Shown here: one piece after another, positions 28,101-38,178 of the stretch | Layout: every line of letters starts with the position of its first letter | Position numbering within the stretch: position 1 is the first letter of the stretch | Translations under genes and position numbers: made by a program | The notes under the pieces: generated by a model | What the model was told of the DNA's origin: nothing | The model's input: only the letters and a program-made list of their open reading frames with translations | The model's database searches: none | Source: Paucibacter sp. DJ2R-2 | GTDB lineage: Bacteria; Pseudomonadota; Gammaproteobacteria; Burkholderiales; Burkholderiaceae_C | Assembly: GCF_025717675.1 (NCBI RefSeq) | Contig: NZ_JAJIRT010000011.1 | Span: 62,001-126,000, forward strand | Direction: 5' to 3' | DNA: 64,000 nt

Positions 28101-28997
28101 ATGCGCCTTGACCTGACCACCCTCAACCTCGTGCTGGCCATTGAGCAGACGCGCTCCATCACGCGCGGTGCGCAGCAGGAGCATCTGGCCCTGGCCGCGG
28201 CCAGCAAGCGGGTGTCCGACCTGGAGGCCCGCCTGGGCGTGCAGTTGTTCGAGCGCCGCTCGCGAGGGGTCGAGCCGACCGAGGCCTGCCGCGCCCTGGT
28301 GCGCCACATCCGTTCCCTCCATGCCTCCCTGCATGCGCTGGAGAGCGAGGTGGTGGAGTTCGCCCGCGGCATCAAGGGTCATCTGCGCATCGCCGCCAAC
28401 AGCGGCGCAATTGCCGAATGCCTGCCCGCCGATCTGGTGGCTTTCAGCCAGGGCCACCCGCAAATCCGCATCAGCCTGGAAGACCTGACCAGCGCCGAGG
28501 TGCAGGCGGCCGTGGCCGAGGGCCGGGCCGATGCCGGCGTGTTCACCGCGCCCTTGCTGGACAGCCGCTTGCAGACCTGGTCCTACGCTCGTGGCCGTCT
28601 GGCCGTACTGGTGCCCAAGCGCCATGCGCTGGCGGAGCAGGACAGCGTGCGCTTTGCCGACCTGCTGGACTACGACCTGATTGGCCTGCATGCCGGCGCC
28701 TCGGCCCAGGAAATGATGCGCCAGCAGGCCCAGGCCCTCGGCCGCACGCTCAATGCCCGCATCCAGGTGCGCGGCTTTGATGCGATTGCCCAACTGGTCG
28801 AGGCCGGCCTGGGCGTGGCCGTGCTGCCCGGCGGGCCGGCCGAGCGCTTCTCGCGCGTGTTTGACGTCAAGCTGCTGGCTCTGGACGAAGACTGGGCCGT
28901 GCGCGAGTACTGCTTGGGCGTGCTGCGCCAGGAACGCTTGCCGGCCGTGCTGCAGCGCTTTGTCGACAGCCTCTGCCCACCGCCGCCCAAGGCTTGA
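28101..28997 (+). CDS. LysR-family transcriptional regulator
   Basis: 298 residues. The N-terminal winged helix-turn-helix covers residues 1-60 (NLVLAIEQTRSITRGA, AAASKRVSDLEARLGVQLFERR); the rest is the two-lobed LysR effector domain (LRIAANSGAIAECLP, GVAVLPGGPAERF). The gene lies 55 bases upstream of leuC on the same strand. Many LysR genes regulate a neighbour, so it may influence leucine genes or itself; effector unknown. The divergent M13 peptidase gene is another possible target. Confidence 0.88.
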   Translation: MRLDLTTLNLVLAIEQTRSITRGAQQEHLALAAASKRVSDLEARLGVQLFERRSRGVEPTEACRALVRHIRSLHASLHALESEVVEFARGIKGHLRIAANSGAIAECLPADLVAFSQGHPQIRISLEDLTSAEVQAAVAEGRADAGVFTAPLLDSRLQTWSYARGRLAVLVPKRHALAEQDSVRFADLLDYDLIGLHAGASAQEMMRQQAQALGRTLNARIQVRGFDAIAQLVEAGLGVAVLPGGPAERFSRVFDVKLLALDEDWAVREYCLGVLRQERLPAVLQRFVDSLCPPPPKA

Positions 28998-29052
28998 TTG
29001 ACCTTCAAGCCGCCCCGAACTCATCGATTGAATTGAAGGAAAGAAGACTGTC

Positions 29053-30465
29053 ATGACTGCTCGCACGCTCTACGACAAGCTCTGGGATGAGCATGTCGTC
29101 CACACCGAAGACGACGGCACGGCCGTGCTCTACATCGACCGCCATCTGCTGCATGAGGTGACCAGCCCGCAGGCCTTTGAAGGCCTGGATTTGGCTTCGC
29201 GCAAGGTCTGGCGTCTGTCCGCCAATCTGGCGGTCAGCGACCACAATGTGCCTACCACCGACCGCAGCGGCGGCATCGCAGACCCGATCTCCAAGCTGCA
29301 GGTCGACACCCTGGACCAGAACTGCGACCGTTTCGGCGTGACCCAGTTCAAGATGAACGACACGCGCCAGGGCATCGTCCATGTGATCGGCCCGGAGCAG
29401 GGCGCCACGCTGCCCGGCATGACCGTCGTCTGCGGCGACAGCCACACCTCCACCCACGGGGCTTTCGGCGCACTGGCGCATGGCATCGGCACCTCCGAGG
29501 TCGAGCATGTGCTGGCCACGCAGACCCTGCTGGCCAAGAAGGCCAAGAACATGCTGATCCGCGTCGAGGGTCAGGTCGTGCCCGGCGTCGGCGCCAAGGA
29601 CATCGTGCTGGCCATCATCGGCAAGATCGGCACGGCCGGCGGCACCGGTTACACCCTCGAGTTCGGCGGCTCGGCCATCCGCGCGCTGTCGATGGAAGGG
29701 CGCATGACGGTGTGCAATATGGCCATCGAAGCCGGCGCCCGCGCCGGCCTGATCGCCGTGGATGAGACCACGCTGAACTACGTCAAGGACCGGCCCTTCA
29801 CGCCGACCGGGGTCGAATGGGATCTGGCCGTGCAGTACTGGCGCGGCTTGCATTCGGATGCCGGCGCGCATTTCGACGCGGTGGTCGAGCTGGATGCCAG
29901 CCAGATCCGCCCGCAAGTCACCTGGGGCACCTCGCCCGAGATGGTGCTCGATGTGAACGCCCGTGTGCCCGATCCGGACAAGGAGAAGGACGCGGTCAAG
30001 CGCGGCGCCATCGAGCGCGCCCTGCAGTACATGAGCTTGGAGCCCAACAAGGCCATCGCCGACATCCATGTGGACAAGGTCTTCATCGGCTCCTGCACCA
30101 ACAGCCGCATCGAGGACATGCGCGAAGCTGCCGCCGTGGTGCGCCGCATCGGCGGCCGCCTGGCCTCGAATGTGAAGCTGGCCCTGGTCGTGCCGGGTTC
30201 GGGCCTGGTCAAGGCGCAGGCCGAGGCGGAAGGCCTGGATCAGGTCTTCAAGGCCGCAGGTTTCGAGTGGCGCGAGCCCGGCTGCTCCATGTGCCTGGCC
30301 ATGAATGCCGACCGTTTGGAGCCCGGTGAGCGCTGCGCCTCCACCAGCAACCGCAATTTCGAAGGGCGCCAGGGCGCCGGCGGCCGCACCCATCTGGTCA
30401 GCCCGGCCATGGCCGCCGCGGCCGCCATGCGCGGCCATTTCGTCGACGTCAGCCACTTGGCATGA
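29053..30465 (+). CDS. leuC: 3-isopropylmalate dehydratase large subunit
   Basis: 470 residues. It isomerises 2- to 3-isopropylmalate with LeuD using a [4Fe-4S] cluster. Seen: the aconitase-family start ([12 protein letters not shown]), [17 protein letters not shown] and the cluster cysteines in [12 protein letters not shown] and [11 protein letters not shown]. The ATG at 29053 is 55 bases past the LysR gene. It begins the leuC-leuD-leuB run, although a palindromic element separates leuC from leuD. Confidence 0.97.
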   Translation: MTARTLYDKLWDEHVVHTEDDGTAVLYIDRHLLHEVTSPQAFEGLDLASRKVWRLSANLAVSDHNVPTTDRSGGIADPISKLQVDTLDQNCDRFGVTQFKMNDTRQGIVHVIGPEQGATLPGMTVVCGDSHTSTHGAFGALAHGIGTSEVEHVLATQTLLAKKAKNMLIRVEGQVVPGVGAKDIVLAIIGKIGTAGGTGYTLEFGGSAIRALSMEGRMTVCNMAIEAGARAGLIAVDETTLNYVKDRPFTPTGVEWDLAVQYWRGLHSDAGAHFDAVVELDASQIRPQVTWGTSPEMVLDVNARVPDPDKEKDAVKRGAIERALQYMSLEPNKAIADIHVDKVFIGSCTNSRIEDMREAAAVVRRIGGRLASNVKLALVVPGSGLVKAQAEAEGLDQVFKAAGFEWREPGCSMCLAMNADRLEPGERCASTSNRNFEGRQGAGGRTHLVSPAMAAAAAMRGHFVDVSHLA

Positions 30466-30487
30466 CCCACCCCGTACGCGCTTCGCG

Positions 30488-30505
30488 CGCCCCCTCGAGG
30501 GGGCG
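30488..30505. repeat. Perfect 18-bp GC palindrome between leuC and leuD
   Basis: CGCCCCCTCGAGGGGGCG is fully self-complementary and is followed by further short palindromic pieces (ACCGGCAAAGCCGGAT) up to about 30540. It resembles the C/G-rich element at 14671-14720. A hairpin here could tune leuC versus leuD expression. Confidence 0.6.
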
Positions 30506-30583
30506 TCACCGCTCGACCGGCAAAGCCGGATCGCCGGTGCCTGCTGGGTGGGGCACGAAAGAATTTTGAGAAAGGTTTCTCTG

Positions 30584-31234
30584 ATGGAAAAGTTCACCCT
30601 GCACCAGGGCCTCGTCGCCCCCATGGACCGCGAGAACGTCGATACCGACGCCATCATCCCCAAGCAATTCCTCAAGTCCATCAAGCGCAGCGGCTTCGGT
30701 CCTAACTTGTTCGATGAGTGGCGTTATCTGGATGCCGGCGAGCCCGGCCAGGACCCGGCCAGCCGCCGGCCCAACCCTGATTTCGTGCTGAACCAGGCAC
30801 GCTATGCCGGCGCTTCGGTGCTGTTGGCGCGTGCCAATTTCGGCTGCGGCTCCAGCCGCGAGCATGCGCCCTGGGCGCTGGAGCAGTACGGCTTTCGTGC
30901 CCTGATCGCGCCCAGCTTCGCGGACATCTTCTTCAACAACTGCTTCAAGAACGGCATCCTTCCCATCGTCTTGCCCGAGTCACAAGTGGCGCGGCTCTTC
31001 GACGAAGTGCTTGCCTTCCCTGGCTACCAGCTGAGCATCGACCTGCCGCGTCAGGTGGTGATCAAGCCGGACGGCACGGAGCTGCCCTTCGAGGTGCAGG
31101 CCTTCCGCAAGTTCTGCCTGCTGGGTGGTTTTGATGACATCGGCCTGACCCTGCGCCATGCCGACAAGATCAAGGCCTTCGAGGCTGAGCGCCTGGCCGC
31201 CAAGCCTTGGCTCAAGCACCAGCTGTCGGCCTGA
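30584..31234 (+). CDS. leuD: 3-isopropylmalate dehydratase small subunit
   Basis: 216 residues. The swivelling domain of the isopropylmalate isomerase: [20 protein letters not shown] at the start, and [15 protein letters not shown] carrying the substrate-binding S-S-R. The ATG at 30584 is chosen because the conserved family N-terminus begins here and a GAGAAAGG precedes it; frames reaching back to 30305 run through leuC. Forms the enzyme with LeuC in leucine synthesis. Confidence 0.96.
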   Translation: MEKFTLHQGLVAPMDRENVDTDAIIPKQFLKSIKRSGFGPNLFDEWRYLDAGEPGQDPASRRPNPDFVLNQARYAGASVLLARANFGCGSSREHAPWALEQYGFRALIAPSFADIFFNNCFKNGILPIVLPESQVARLFDEVLAFPGYQLSIDLPRQVVIKPDGTELPFEVQAFRKFCLLGGFDDIGLTLRHADKIKAFEAERLAAKPWLKHQLSA

Positions 31235-31263
31235 GTGCCGCGCGAATCCATTCAAGGACAGAT

Positions 31264-32367
31264 ATGAAGATTGCAATCCTCCCCGGTGACGGCATCGGCA
31301 CCGAAATCGTCGCCGAAGCCGTCAAGGTGCTCAAGGTCCTGGACCTGCCGCTGGAGATGGAAACCGCACCGGTGGGCGGCGCCGCTTACGAGGCCGCCGG
31401 CCATCCGCTGCCGGACTCCACTCTGCAGCTGGCCAAGGACGCCGACGCCATTCTGTTCGGCGCCGTGGGCGACTGGAAGTACGACAAGTTGGACCGCCCC
31501 CTGCGTCCCGAGCAAGCCATCCTGGGCCTGCGCAAACACCTGGGTCTGTTCGCCAACTTCCGCCCGGCCATCTGCTACGAGCAGCTGACGCACGCCTCGA
31601 GCCTGAAGCCCGAGCTGGTGGCTGGCCTGGACATCCTCATCATCCGTGAGCTGACTGGCGACATCTATTTCGGTCAGCCGCGCGGCCGCCGCACCGCGGT
31701 GGACGGGCATTTCCCGGGCAGCGAAGAAGCCTTCGACACCATGCGCTATTCGCGCCCGGAGATCGAGCGCATCGCCCATGTCGCCTTCCAGGCCGCGCGC
31801 AAGCGCAACAAGCGCGTCACTTCGGTGGACAAGGCCAATGTATTGGAGACCTTCCAGTTCTGGAAAGACGTGATGATCGAAGTCGGCGCCGAGTACCCCG
31901 ATGTGGAACTCGACCATATGTACGTGGACAACGCCGCCATGCAGCTGGTCAAGGCGCCCAAGCGCTTTGATGTGATGGTGACCGGCAATATGTTTGGCGA
32001 CATCTTGTCTGATGCGGCGGCCATGTTGACCGGCTCCATCGGCATGCTGCCTTCGGCCTCCTTGGATAAGAACAACAAGGGCCTGTACGAGCCCAGCCAT
32101 GGCAGCGCGCCGGACATTGCCGGTAAGGGAATCGCCAATCCTCTGGCTACAATCCTGTCCGCTGCCATGATGCTCAAGTTCTCCCTCAACCAACCCGAAG
32201 CTGCTGCTCGTATCGAAGCCGCAGTGGGCTCGGTGTTGTCCCAAGGTTTGCGCACCGCAGACATTTGGAGCGAGGGCACCCAGAAGGTGGGCACGCGCGA
32301 GATGGGTGACGCTGTCGTTTCTGCATTGAACACGGCGATTACCACGACCAAAACCATGAAGGGCTAG
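31264..32367 (+). CDS. leuB: 3-isopropylmalate dehydrogenase
   Basis: 367 residues. NAD-dependent oxidative decarboxylation of 3-isopropylmalate, the next leucine step. [15 protein letters not shown] opens the protein; [14 protein letters not shown], the catalytic K in [11 protein letters not shown], and the metal/NAD segment [17 protein letters not shown] with [18 protein letters not shown] are all present. The ATG at 31264 follows AAGGACAG. A GC hairpin and T-tract follow the gene. Confidence 0.97.
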   Translation: MKIAILPGDGIGTEIVAEAVKVLKVLDLPLEMETAPVGGAAYEAAGHPLPDSTLQLAKDADAILFGAVGDWKYDKLDRPLRPEQAILGLRKHLGLFANFRPAICYEQLTHASSLKPELVAGLDILIIRELTGDIYFGQPRGRRTAVDGHFPGSEEAFDTMRYSRPEIERIAHVAFQAARKRNKRVTSVDKANVLETFQFWKDVMIEVGAEYPDVELDHMYVDNAAMQLVKAPKRFDVMVTGNMFGDILSDAAAMLTGSIGMLPSASLDKNNKGLYEPSHGSAPDIAGKGIANPLATILSAAMMLKFSLNQPEAAARIEAAVGSVLSQGLRTADIWSEGTQKVGTREMGDAVVSALNTAITTTKTMKG

Positions 32368-32395
32368 TTCAGCTCCGGTTCGTCTCGCCCCTACA

Positions 32396-32449
32396 CCCCC
32401 GGCGACACGAGCCGGGGGAGAAGAAGTCCAGAGGCTTTTTTCTTTTTTA
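32396..32449 (+). terminator. GC hairpin and T-rich tract between leuB and asd
   Basis: CCCCCGGC (32396-32403), seven-base loop, GCCGGGGG (32411-32418) form an 8-bp stem. A T6-C-T6 tract lies at 32436-32448, about 17 bases further, too far for a textbook intrinsic terminator. It may partly terminate leu transcripts or feed read-through into asd. Confidence 0.4.
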
Positions 32450-32469
32450 GGGCGATAGAGGTAACAGCG

Positions 32470-33600
32470 ATGACGACACTTGTTGGATTGGTAGGCTGGC
32501 GCGGCATGGTGGGTTCGGTCCTGATGGATCGGATGAGCGCAGAAAAAGACTTTGACCTGATCGAGCCGCTGTTCTTCAGCACCTCGAACGCCGGCGGCGC
32601 CGCCCCGGCCCAGGCCAAGAACGAAACCAAGCTCCAGAACGCTTTCGACATCGAGCAGCTCAAGCGCTGCGAGATCATCATCACCGCCCAGGGCGGTGAC
32701 TACACCAGCGAAGTCTTCCCCAAGCTGCGCGCCGCCGGCTGGACCGGCCACTGGATCGACGCGGCCTCGACGCTGCGCATGGAATCCGACGCGGTCATCA
32801 TCCTGGACCCGGTCAATCTGCCGGTCATCAAGGATGCCCTGGCCAAGGGCGGCAAGAACTGGGTCGGTGGCAACTGCACCGTGTCCTGCATGCTGATGGG
32901 CGTGGGCGCGCTCTACAAGGCCGGTCTGGTCGAGTGGATGAGCACCCAGACCTACCAGGCCGCCAGCGGTGGCGGTGCCCAGCACATGCGCGAGCTGCTG
33001 ACGCAGTACGGCACGCTTAACGCGTCCGTGCGCGCCCTGCTGGATGACCCCAAGAGCGCCATCCTCGAGATCGATCGCCAGCTCATCGCCACCCAGCGTG
33101 GTTTGAGCGCCGCCGAGACCGCCAACTTCGGCGTGCCGCTGGGCGGCTCGCTGATCCCCTGGATCGACAAGGATCTGGGCAACGGCCAATCCAAGGAAGA
33201 GTGGAAGGGCATGGCCGAAACCAACAAGATCCTCGGAATCGGCGAGGGCTTCGGCTCCAGCGCCATCCCCGTGGATGGATTCTGCGTGCGCGTGGGCGCC
33301 ATGCGCTGCCACAGCCAGGCCCTGACCTTCAAGCTCAAGGGCGATGTGCCCCTGGCCGACATCGAAGCCATGATCGCCGCCGACAACGAGTGGGTGAAGG
33401 TGGTGCCCAACACGCGTGAAGCCACGATCAAAGACCTGACCCCGGTGGCCGTGACTGGCACCATGACGATTCCCGTCGGCCGCCTGCGCAAGCTGGCCAT
33501 GGGTCCGGAATATCTGGGTGCCTTCACCATCGGTGACCAGCTGCTGTGGGGTGCGGCCGAACCGCTGCGCCGCATGCTGCGCATCCTGCTGGACCGCTGA
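32470..33600 (+). CDS. asd: Aspartate-semialdehyde dehydrogenase
   Basis: 376 residues. It reduces aspartyl phosphate to aspartate semialdehyde, the branch to lysine/diaminopimelate, threonine and methionine. [18 protein letters not shown] holds the NADP site; [12 protein letters not shown] carries the catalytic cysteine; [12 protein letters not shown] has the active-site histidine. The proteobacterial long form is typical at 370-375. The same window carries the dap genes and metZ, which use its product line. Confidence 0.97.
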   Translation: MTTLVGLVGWRGMVGSVLMDRMSAEKDFDLIEPLFFSTSNAGGAAPAQAKNETKLQNAFDIEQLKRCEIIITAQGGDYTSEVFPKLRAAGWTGHWIDAASTLRMESDAVIILDPVNLPVIKDALAKGGKNWVGGNCTVSCMLMGVGALYKAGLVEWMSTQTYQAASGGGAQHMRELLTQYGTLNASVRALLDDPKSAILEIDRQLIATQRGLSAAETANFGVPLGGSLIPWIDKDLGNGQSKEEWKGMAETNKILGIGEGFGSSAIPVDGFCVRVGAMRCHSQALTFKLKGDVPLADIEAMIAADNEWVKVVPNTREATIKDLTPVAVTGTMTIPVGRLRKLAMGPEYLGAFTIGDQLLWGAAEPLRRMLRILLDR

Positions 33601-33902
33601 TCCATCGAGCGGACCGGGCGGTGCCTTCCCAAGTTTTGGGCGAGGCCCGCCCTCCGTGATATCCCTCACACGCGTTGTCCTCAAGCGACAAGCGGTGCCT
33701 TGACGGAGAAGCCCTGCTGCTTCAAAAGAGCTTTTCAGCCATTGCCTGAGCTTCTTAGCGTATATGCTTGCCGCTGTTGAGTTTTCCGGTTCGCGTACCG
33801 ACTGCAAGAGGATGGCATCGTGAGCGCTGTTGAGCGGAGAATACTGATCGTCGAAACAGGCGGACACCCGTTGGTGCCCGCCTTGTTGCTTTGGGGGATG
33901 CC
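33601..33902 (+). other. Leader region of fimV, 302 bp
   Basis: No gene seen. An imperfect hairpin at about 33855-33887 (AACA-GGCGG facing CCGCCTTGTT) ends 15 bases before the fimV start and could affect its translation. A TATATG lies at 33761-33766, but no well-spaced -35 accompanies it, so the promoter is unplaced. Confidence 0.4.
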
Positions 33903-36563
33903 TTGAAACTACACAAAAGCGCCTTGGGTAGCGCAATGAGCCGCACATGGGGCCGTTTTTCGCTGACCCATATGGCGGCTGCTCTGTTGGCTGCAGCCAG
34001 CAGCGGAGCCTGGGGTCTGGGTCTGGGCAAGCTGACGGTGCAATCTGCACTCGGCGAAACGCTCAAGGCCGAGATCGACATCACCAGCATCAGCGCCGAA
34101 GAGGCCGGTACCCTGAAGGTGCGCGTCGCTCCGCCCGAGTCCTATCGGGCCACCGGTGTCGAGTACAACGCCGTGCTGACGGGCACGCAGGTGCAGGTCT
34201 TGCGCCGCGATGGCCGCAATGTGCTGCGTGTGAGCAGCGACCGTGCGGTTCAGGAGCCCTTTGTCGATGTGATTCTTGAGCTCACCTGGGCCAGTGGCCG
34301 TTTGGTGCGCGAGTACACCTTGTTGTTCGATCCGCCGGCCAGCCCCAAGCCCACCAGCGCAGCGCCTGCCGTGGCCGCTGCCCCGGTGATTTCCTCCGCT
34401 CCGGCTGAAGCCACGCCGCTGCCGGCCAGCAGCCGTCCACGCCTGGATCCACGTCCTGCTGCATCCGCGCCTGTGCCTGCGCCCGCCGTGGCCGAAGCCC
34501 GCCCGCGCACCGAAGCGCCGGCACGCCCGGCCAGGAGCAATGAAGCGCCTGCCTCCGAATATGTGGTCAAGCCCGGCGACAGCCTGTCGCGCATCGCCGG
34601 CAAGACGCAGCCGGCCGGTGTTTCGCTGGACCAGATGCTGGTGGGTCTCTATCGCAACAACGAAGACGCCTTCATCAACGGCAATATGAATCGCTTGAAG
34701 GCCGGCAGCGTGCTGCAAGTGCCTTCCGCGGACAGCGTGTCCTCGCTCAGCACGGCCGAGGCGCGCCAGGTGATTCGCGCACAGAGCGCCGACTTCAATG
34801 CCTACCGCCAGCGACTCAGCGGTGCCGCCCCAACGATCAAGCAAGACGAGAGTGATCGCCAAGCCAAGGGCCAGGTTCAGGCTGCGGTGGAAGATCGCAA
34901 ACAAGCCGTTGCGCCGACGCCTGACAAGCTGACCCTGAGCAAGGCCGCTGCGGCCGATGCGAAGCTTGCCAAGGTGTCCAAGGACACTGAGAAGAAAGAC
35001 TCGGCGGCTCGCGTGGCCGAGTTGACTCGCAATGTGGAAGAGCTGAAGAAGCTGTCCAGCGCGGCCAAGCCGGCGCCTGCGCCTGCGCCAGTGGCGGCTC
35101 CCGCTCCCGCGCCAGTTCAGGCCCCGGCACCGGCCCCAGCTCCGGTCCCAGCACCGGCTCCGGTTGTGGCTGCGCCTGTACCGGCACCCATGCCGGCTCC
35201 TGCCCCGCTGCCGGCACCCGTGGCATCCAAGCCCTTGCCCAGTACCGTGGCTCCGGCGGCGTCCAAGCCGGCCAGTGCGGTCATGCCGGCGGCGCCCGAA
35301 GTCGCTCAGCCCGGTATCTTGGAACAGCTGCTGGACAACCCCTTGCTGCCCCTGACCGGACTGCTGTTGCTCGCGGCCGGCGGCTTTGGTTTCTACCGCT
35401 TCCGCAATCAAAAGGCCCAGGCCAAGTCCGACACGGGTTTCCAGGAAAGCCGTCTGCAGCCGGATTCCTTCTTCGGCGCCACCGGCGGCCAGCGTGTGGA
35501 CACGCGCGATGCGGCCAACGGTGCCTCGTCGATGAACTATTCGCTGAGTCAGCTGGACGCCATCGGCGATGTCGATCCAGTGGCCGAGGCCGATGTCTAC
35601 CTGGCCTATGGCCGCGATCTGCAGGCAGAGGAAATCCTCAAGGAAGCCTTGCGTGCCAACCCCGAGCGCATGGCCATCCGGCTCAAACTGCTCGAGGTCT
35701 ATGCCAAACGCCGCGACACCAAGGGCTTTGAGCAGTTGGCCATCCAGCTCTATGCAGAGACCCAAGGCCGTGGCGATGACTGGGCCAAGGCTCAGGAGCT
35801 CGGCCGCCAGATCGACCCAGAGAACCCGCTCTACCAGCCGGGTGGTGCGCCGAGTTTGCCGGCCAGCGGGCGCGAGGTTCATCCCGAGCCCATGGACGCC
35901 AGCACCATGCCTCACACGGTGACCGCGGGCGGCCATCTGGCCACCGAGCCGCTGGGTCGCAATGCACCGGACACGGGTCCGACCAGTGTGTTCGACCTGG
36001 ACTTGGATCTCGACCTGGATTCACCGCCGGCCGCACCGGCGCCGTCGCCGATTTCCATGGAAGCCACCCAGGCTCTGCCGACCACAGTCGATCAGGCGCC
36101 CATGGCCATGGACTTCGACTTGTCGCCGCCGGCGACGCCGACTCAAGCGGGTGGAGCCGATCTGGAATTTGATCTGGACGATCTCGACGACGATCGCCCG
36201 GCCACGGTCACGCCGGAAGCGGCCGGCGGCGCGCTGGACTTTGATCTGTCGTCCATCGACCTCGACCTGCCGGCCACGCCCGCCATTCCGTCCGCCGAGT
36301 CTTCGGCCCTGGAAGGCGATCTCGCGGCCGAGTTCGATGCCTTGATGAAAGAGGCTCCGGCCACTGCAGCTCCGGCCATCCCGGACATCGCTGACTTGGG
36401 CCTGGACGATGGCGACCCGCTGCTGCGTCAGCTGGAGTTGGCCGATGAGTTCCGGCAGATTGGTGACACCGAGGGCGCGCGCGAAGTGCTGCAGGAGCTG
36501 ATCTCCAAGACCAGCGGCGGTCTACGCGACAAGGCTCAAGCCATGCTCAACGAACTGCGCTGA
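33903..36563 (+). CDS. fimV: FimV/HubP-type polar peptidoglycan-binding protein
   Basis: 886 residues from a TTG at 33903 preceded by GGGGGA; a TTG four codons earlier and an ATG at 33936 are alternatives. Order: signal peptide, the FimV N-terminal domain (LGKLTVQSALGETLKAEIDI), a LysM domain near residues 215-270 (EYVVKPGDSLSRIAGK), a coiled and Pro/Ala-rich linker, one membrane helix near residue 490 (LLPLTGLLLLAAGGFGFYRF), an acidic TPR-type cytoplasmic region, and the FimV C-terminal motif LLRQLELADEFRQIGD. It anchors type IV pilus and polarity factors at the pole. Followed by an intrinsic terminator. Confidence 0.93.
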   Translation: MKLHKSALGSAMSRTWGRFSLTHMAAALLAAASSGAWGLGLGKLTVQSALGETLKAEIDITSISAEEAGTLKVRVAPPESYRATGVEYNAVLTGTQVQVLRRDGRNVLRVSSDRAVQEPFVDVILELTWASGRLVREYTLLFDPPASPKPTSAAPAVAAAPVISSAPAEATPLPASSRPRLDPRPAASAPVPAPAVAEARPRTEAPARPARSNEAPASEYVVKPGDSLSRIAGKTQPAGVSLDQMLVGLYRNNEDAFINGNMNRLKAGSVLQVPSADSVSSLSTAEARQVIRAQSADFNAYRQRLSGAAPTIKQDESDRQAKGQVQAAVEDRKQAVAPTPDKLTLSKAAAADAKLAKVSKDTEKKDSAARVAELTRNVEELKKLSSAAKPAPAPAPVAAPAPAPVQAPAPAPAPVPAPAPVVAAPVPAPMPAPAPLPAPVASKPLPSTVAPAASKPASAVMPAAPEVAQPGILEQLLDNPLLPLTGLLLLAAGGFGFYRFRNQKAQAKSDTGFQESRLQPDSFFGATGGQRVDTRDAANGASSMNYSLSQLDAIGDVDPVAEADVYLAYGRDLQAEEILKEALRANPERMAIRLKLLEVYAKRRDTKGFEQLAIQLYAETQGRGDDWAKAQELGRQIDPENPLYQPGGAPSLPASGREVHPEPMDASTMPHTVTAGGHLATEPLGRNAPDTGPTSVFDLDLDLDLDSPPAAPAPSPISMEATQALPTTVDQAPMAMDFDLSPPATPTQAGGADLEFDLDDLDDDRPATVTPEAAGGALDFDLSSIDLDLPATPAIPSAESSALEGDLAAEFDALMKEAPATAAPAIPDIADLGLDDGDPLLRQLELADEFRQIGDTEGAREVLQELISKTSGGLRDKAQAMLNELR

Positions 36564-36581
36564 GGCCTGTGGCATGCTTCG

Positions 36582-36610
36582 AGGCGCTCGGCCTGGCCGA
36601 GCGCCTTTTT
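36582..36610 (+). terminator. Intrinsic terminator after fimV
   Basis: AGGCGCTCGGC (36582-36592), three-base loop, GCCGAGCGCCT (36596-36606) with five T at 36606-36610. A perfect 11-bp GC stem directly followed by a T-run: a textbook rho-independent terminator, 18 bases past the fimV stop. Confidence 0.9.
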
Positions 36611-36627
36611 CATTGGGGAGTGCTTTG

Positions 36628-37473
36628 ATGTCGATCGTGTCTGGGGTGGAGCAGGGCCAAGTCCTGCCGGCGGGGCAGGCGGAAGCTCTGCAGCGCGTCG
36701 CCCTGGGCGTCAGTTATCGCGGCCAGGCCTATCACGGCTGGCAGAGCCAGAACGACCGCCAGACCGTGCAGGATGTGCTGGAGGCAGCGCTCAGCGAATT
36801 CGCCGATCGCGAGGTTCGCACCATCTGCGCCGGGCGTACCGACACCGGGGTGCACGGACTCAACCAGGTGGTTCATTTCGATACCTCGGTGCGGCGCGAG
36901 CCGGCTTCGTGGGTGCGGGGCACGAATCGCTACCTACCGGCCGATGTGGCTATTCAGTGGTGTGTGTTTCCGCCGGACGACTTCCATGCCCGTTTTGCGG
37001 CGCGCGGCCGGCGCTACAGTTTTCTCTTGCTGGAATCGGTGGTGCGGCCGGCGATTGAGGCTGGCGCCGTGGGCTGGGTGTTCCGCCCGCTGGACATGGC
37101 CGCCATGCAAGCCGCCGCGGCGCTGCTGCTGGGCGAGCATGACTTCAGCAGCTTTCGTTCCTCGCAATGCCAGGCGAAATCGCCGATCAAGACCATGCGT
37201 GCGATCGAGATCACTCGGCGCGGCGCCTACTGGCGTTTCGATTTCGACGCCTCGGCCTTTCTTCACCACATGGTGCGCAATTTGATGGGTTGTTTGATCG
37301 CGGTGGGCAATGGCAGCCGGCCACCGGCGTGGGTGGGTGAGGTGCTGGCGGCACGCGAGCGCAGCGTTGCAGCACCGACCTTTCCTCCGGACGGGCTCTA
37401 CTTCAAAGGCCCGTACTACGATGCGGATCTGCAGATTCCGACCCACACCGCAGCCATGGACTGGTTGCCTTGA
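36628..37473 (+). CDS. truA: tRNA pseudouridine(38-40) synthase TruA
   Basis: 281 residues. Converts uridines at positions 38-40 of tRNA anticodon arms. RVALGVSYRGQAYHGWQSQ is the family start; CAGRTDTGVHGLNQVVHF contains the catalytic aspartate. FDFDASAFLHHMVRNLMGCL and the closing LYFKGPYYD complete the pattern. The ATG at 36628 has GGGGAG about 7 bases upstream; the longer frame would begin inside the fimV terminator hairpin, so it is rejected. Confidence 0.96.
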   Translation: MSIVSGVEQGQVLPAGQAEALQRVALGVSYRGQAYHGWQSQNDRQTVQDVLEAALSEFADREVRTICAGRTDTGVHGLNQVVHFDTSVRREPASWVRGTNRYLPADVAIQWCVFPPDDFHARFAARGRRYSFLLLESVVRPAIEAGAVGWVFRPLDMAAMQAAAALLLGEHDFSSFRSSQCQAKSPIKTMRAIEITRRGAYWRFDFDASAFLHHMVRNLMGCLIAVGNGSRPPAWVGEVLAARERSVAAPTFPPDGLYFKGPYYDADLQIPTHTAAMDWLP

Positions 37474-37512
37474 GTGTGCTGTCAACTCCTATTCTTTGAA
37501 GCCAGAGCGCCC

Positions 37513-38160
37513 ATGAGCCGTACCCGAATCAAGATCTGCGGTCTGACCCGCGAGGCCGATGTGCAAGCGGCCGTGTCGGCCGGTGCCGATGCCATTGGCT
37601 TTGTCTTTTATGCCAAGAGCCCGCGTTTCGTGAATCCGGCTCGTGCAGCTGAACTTGCTCGCTTGTTGCCGCCCTTCGTGACGCCGGTGGGCTTGTTCGT
37701 CAATGCCCGTGAAGCCGAGGTCCAGGAAGCCCTGGCTGCTTTGCCGCAGATGCTGCTGCAGTTCCACGGTGATGAGAGCGCGGCCGACTGCGAGCGCTAC
37801 GGCCGGCCCTATCTCCGCGCTGCGCGCATGGAGCCGGGCTTTGATTTGTTAAACTTCGCCCAACAGTTTTCAACAGCACAAGCCATCCTGCTCGACGCCC
37901 ATGTCGAAGGCTATGGCGGTGGTGGAAAGGTTTTCGATTGGTCACTCATTCCAAGAAACGTGCCCTCTCCAGTCGTTTTGTCTGGTGGGTTGCATGCCGG
38001 AAATGTGCTGACTGGCGTGCTTCAGGTCCGGCCCACGGCCGTTGATGTGAGCTCCGGCGTCGAGCAGGCCAAGGGCCTGAAAGACGCCACCCTGATCCAG
38101 CAGTTCTGCGCCGCCGTGCGCGAGGCCGATGCCCAAGTGGCCGGTCTGGACTGCGCCTGA
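37513..38160 (+). CDS. trpF: Phosphoribosylanthranilate isomerase
   Basis: 215 residues. Third-last step before indole formation in tryptophan synthesis. The TIM-barrel markers are clear: RIKICGLTREADV (catalytic cysteine in ICGLT), FVFYAKSPRFV, LQFHGDE, and the phosphate loop VLSGGLHAGNV. ATG at 37513 begins the conserved sequence; the frame extends 13 codons upstream without a ribosome site. trpB follows after 18 bases, then trpA overlapping: a trpFBA operon, with trpC/D/E located elsewhere. Confidence 0.96.
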   Translation: MSRTRIKICGLTREADVQAAVSAGADAIGFVFYAKSPRFVNPARAAELARLLPPFVTPVGLFVNAREAEVQEALAALPQMLLQFHGDESAADCERYGRPYLRAARMEPGFDLLNFAQQFSTAQAILLDAHVEGYGGGGKVFDWSLIPRNVPSPVVLSGGLHAGNVLTGVLQVRPTAVDVSSGVEQAKGLKDATLIQQFCAAVREADAQVAGLDCA

Positions 38161-38178
38161 AGAGAAGCACGCCCTACC

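Noticed and set aside
27746-28111. 121-codon plus-strand frame in the gap before the LysR gene
   Set aside because: Atypical composition, overlaps the LysR start, no ribosome site or family likeness.
31252-34050. 932-codon minus-strand frame opposite leuB and asd
   Set aside because: Shadow frame crossing two conserved genes and their intergenic regions.
37474-37512. trp leader peptide or attenuator before trpF
   Set aside because: The gap is under 40 bases with no tandem Trp codons or alternative hairpins.
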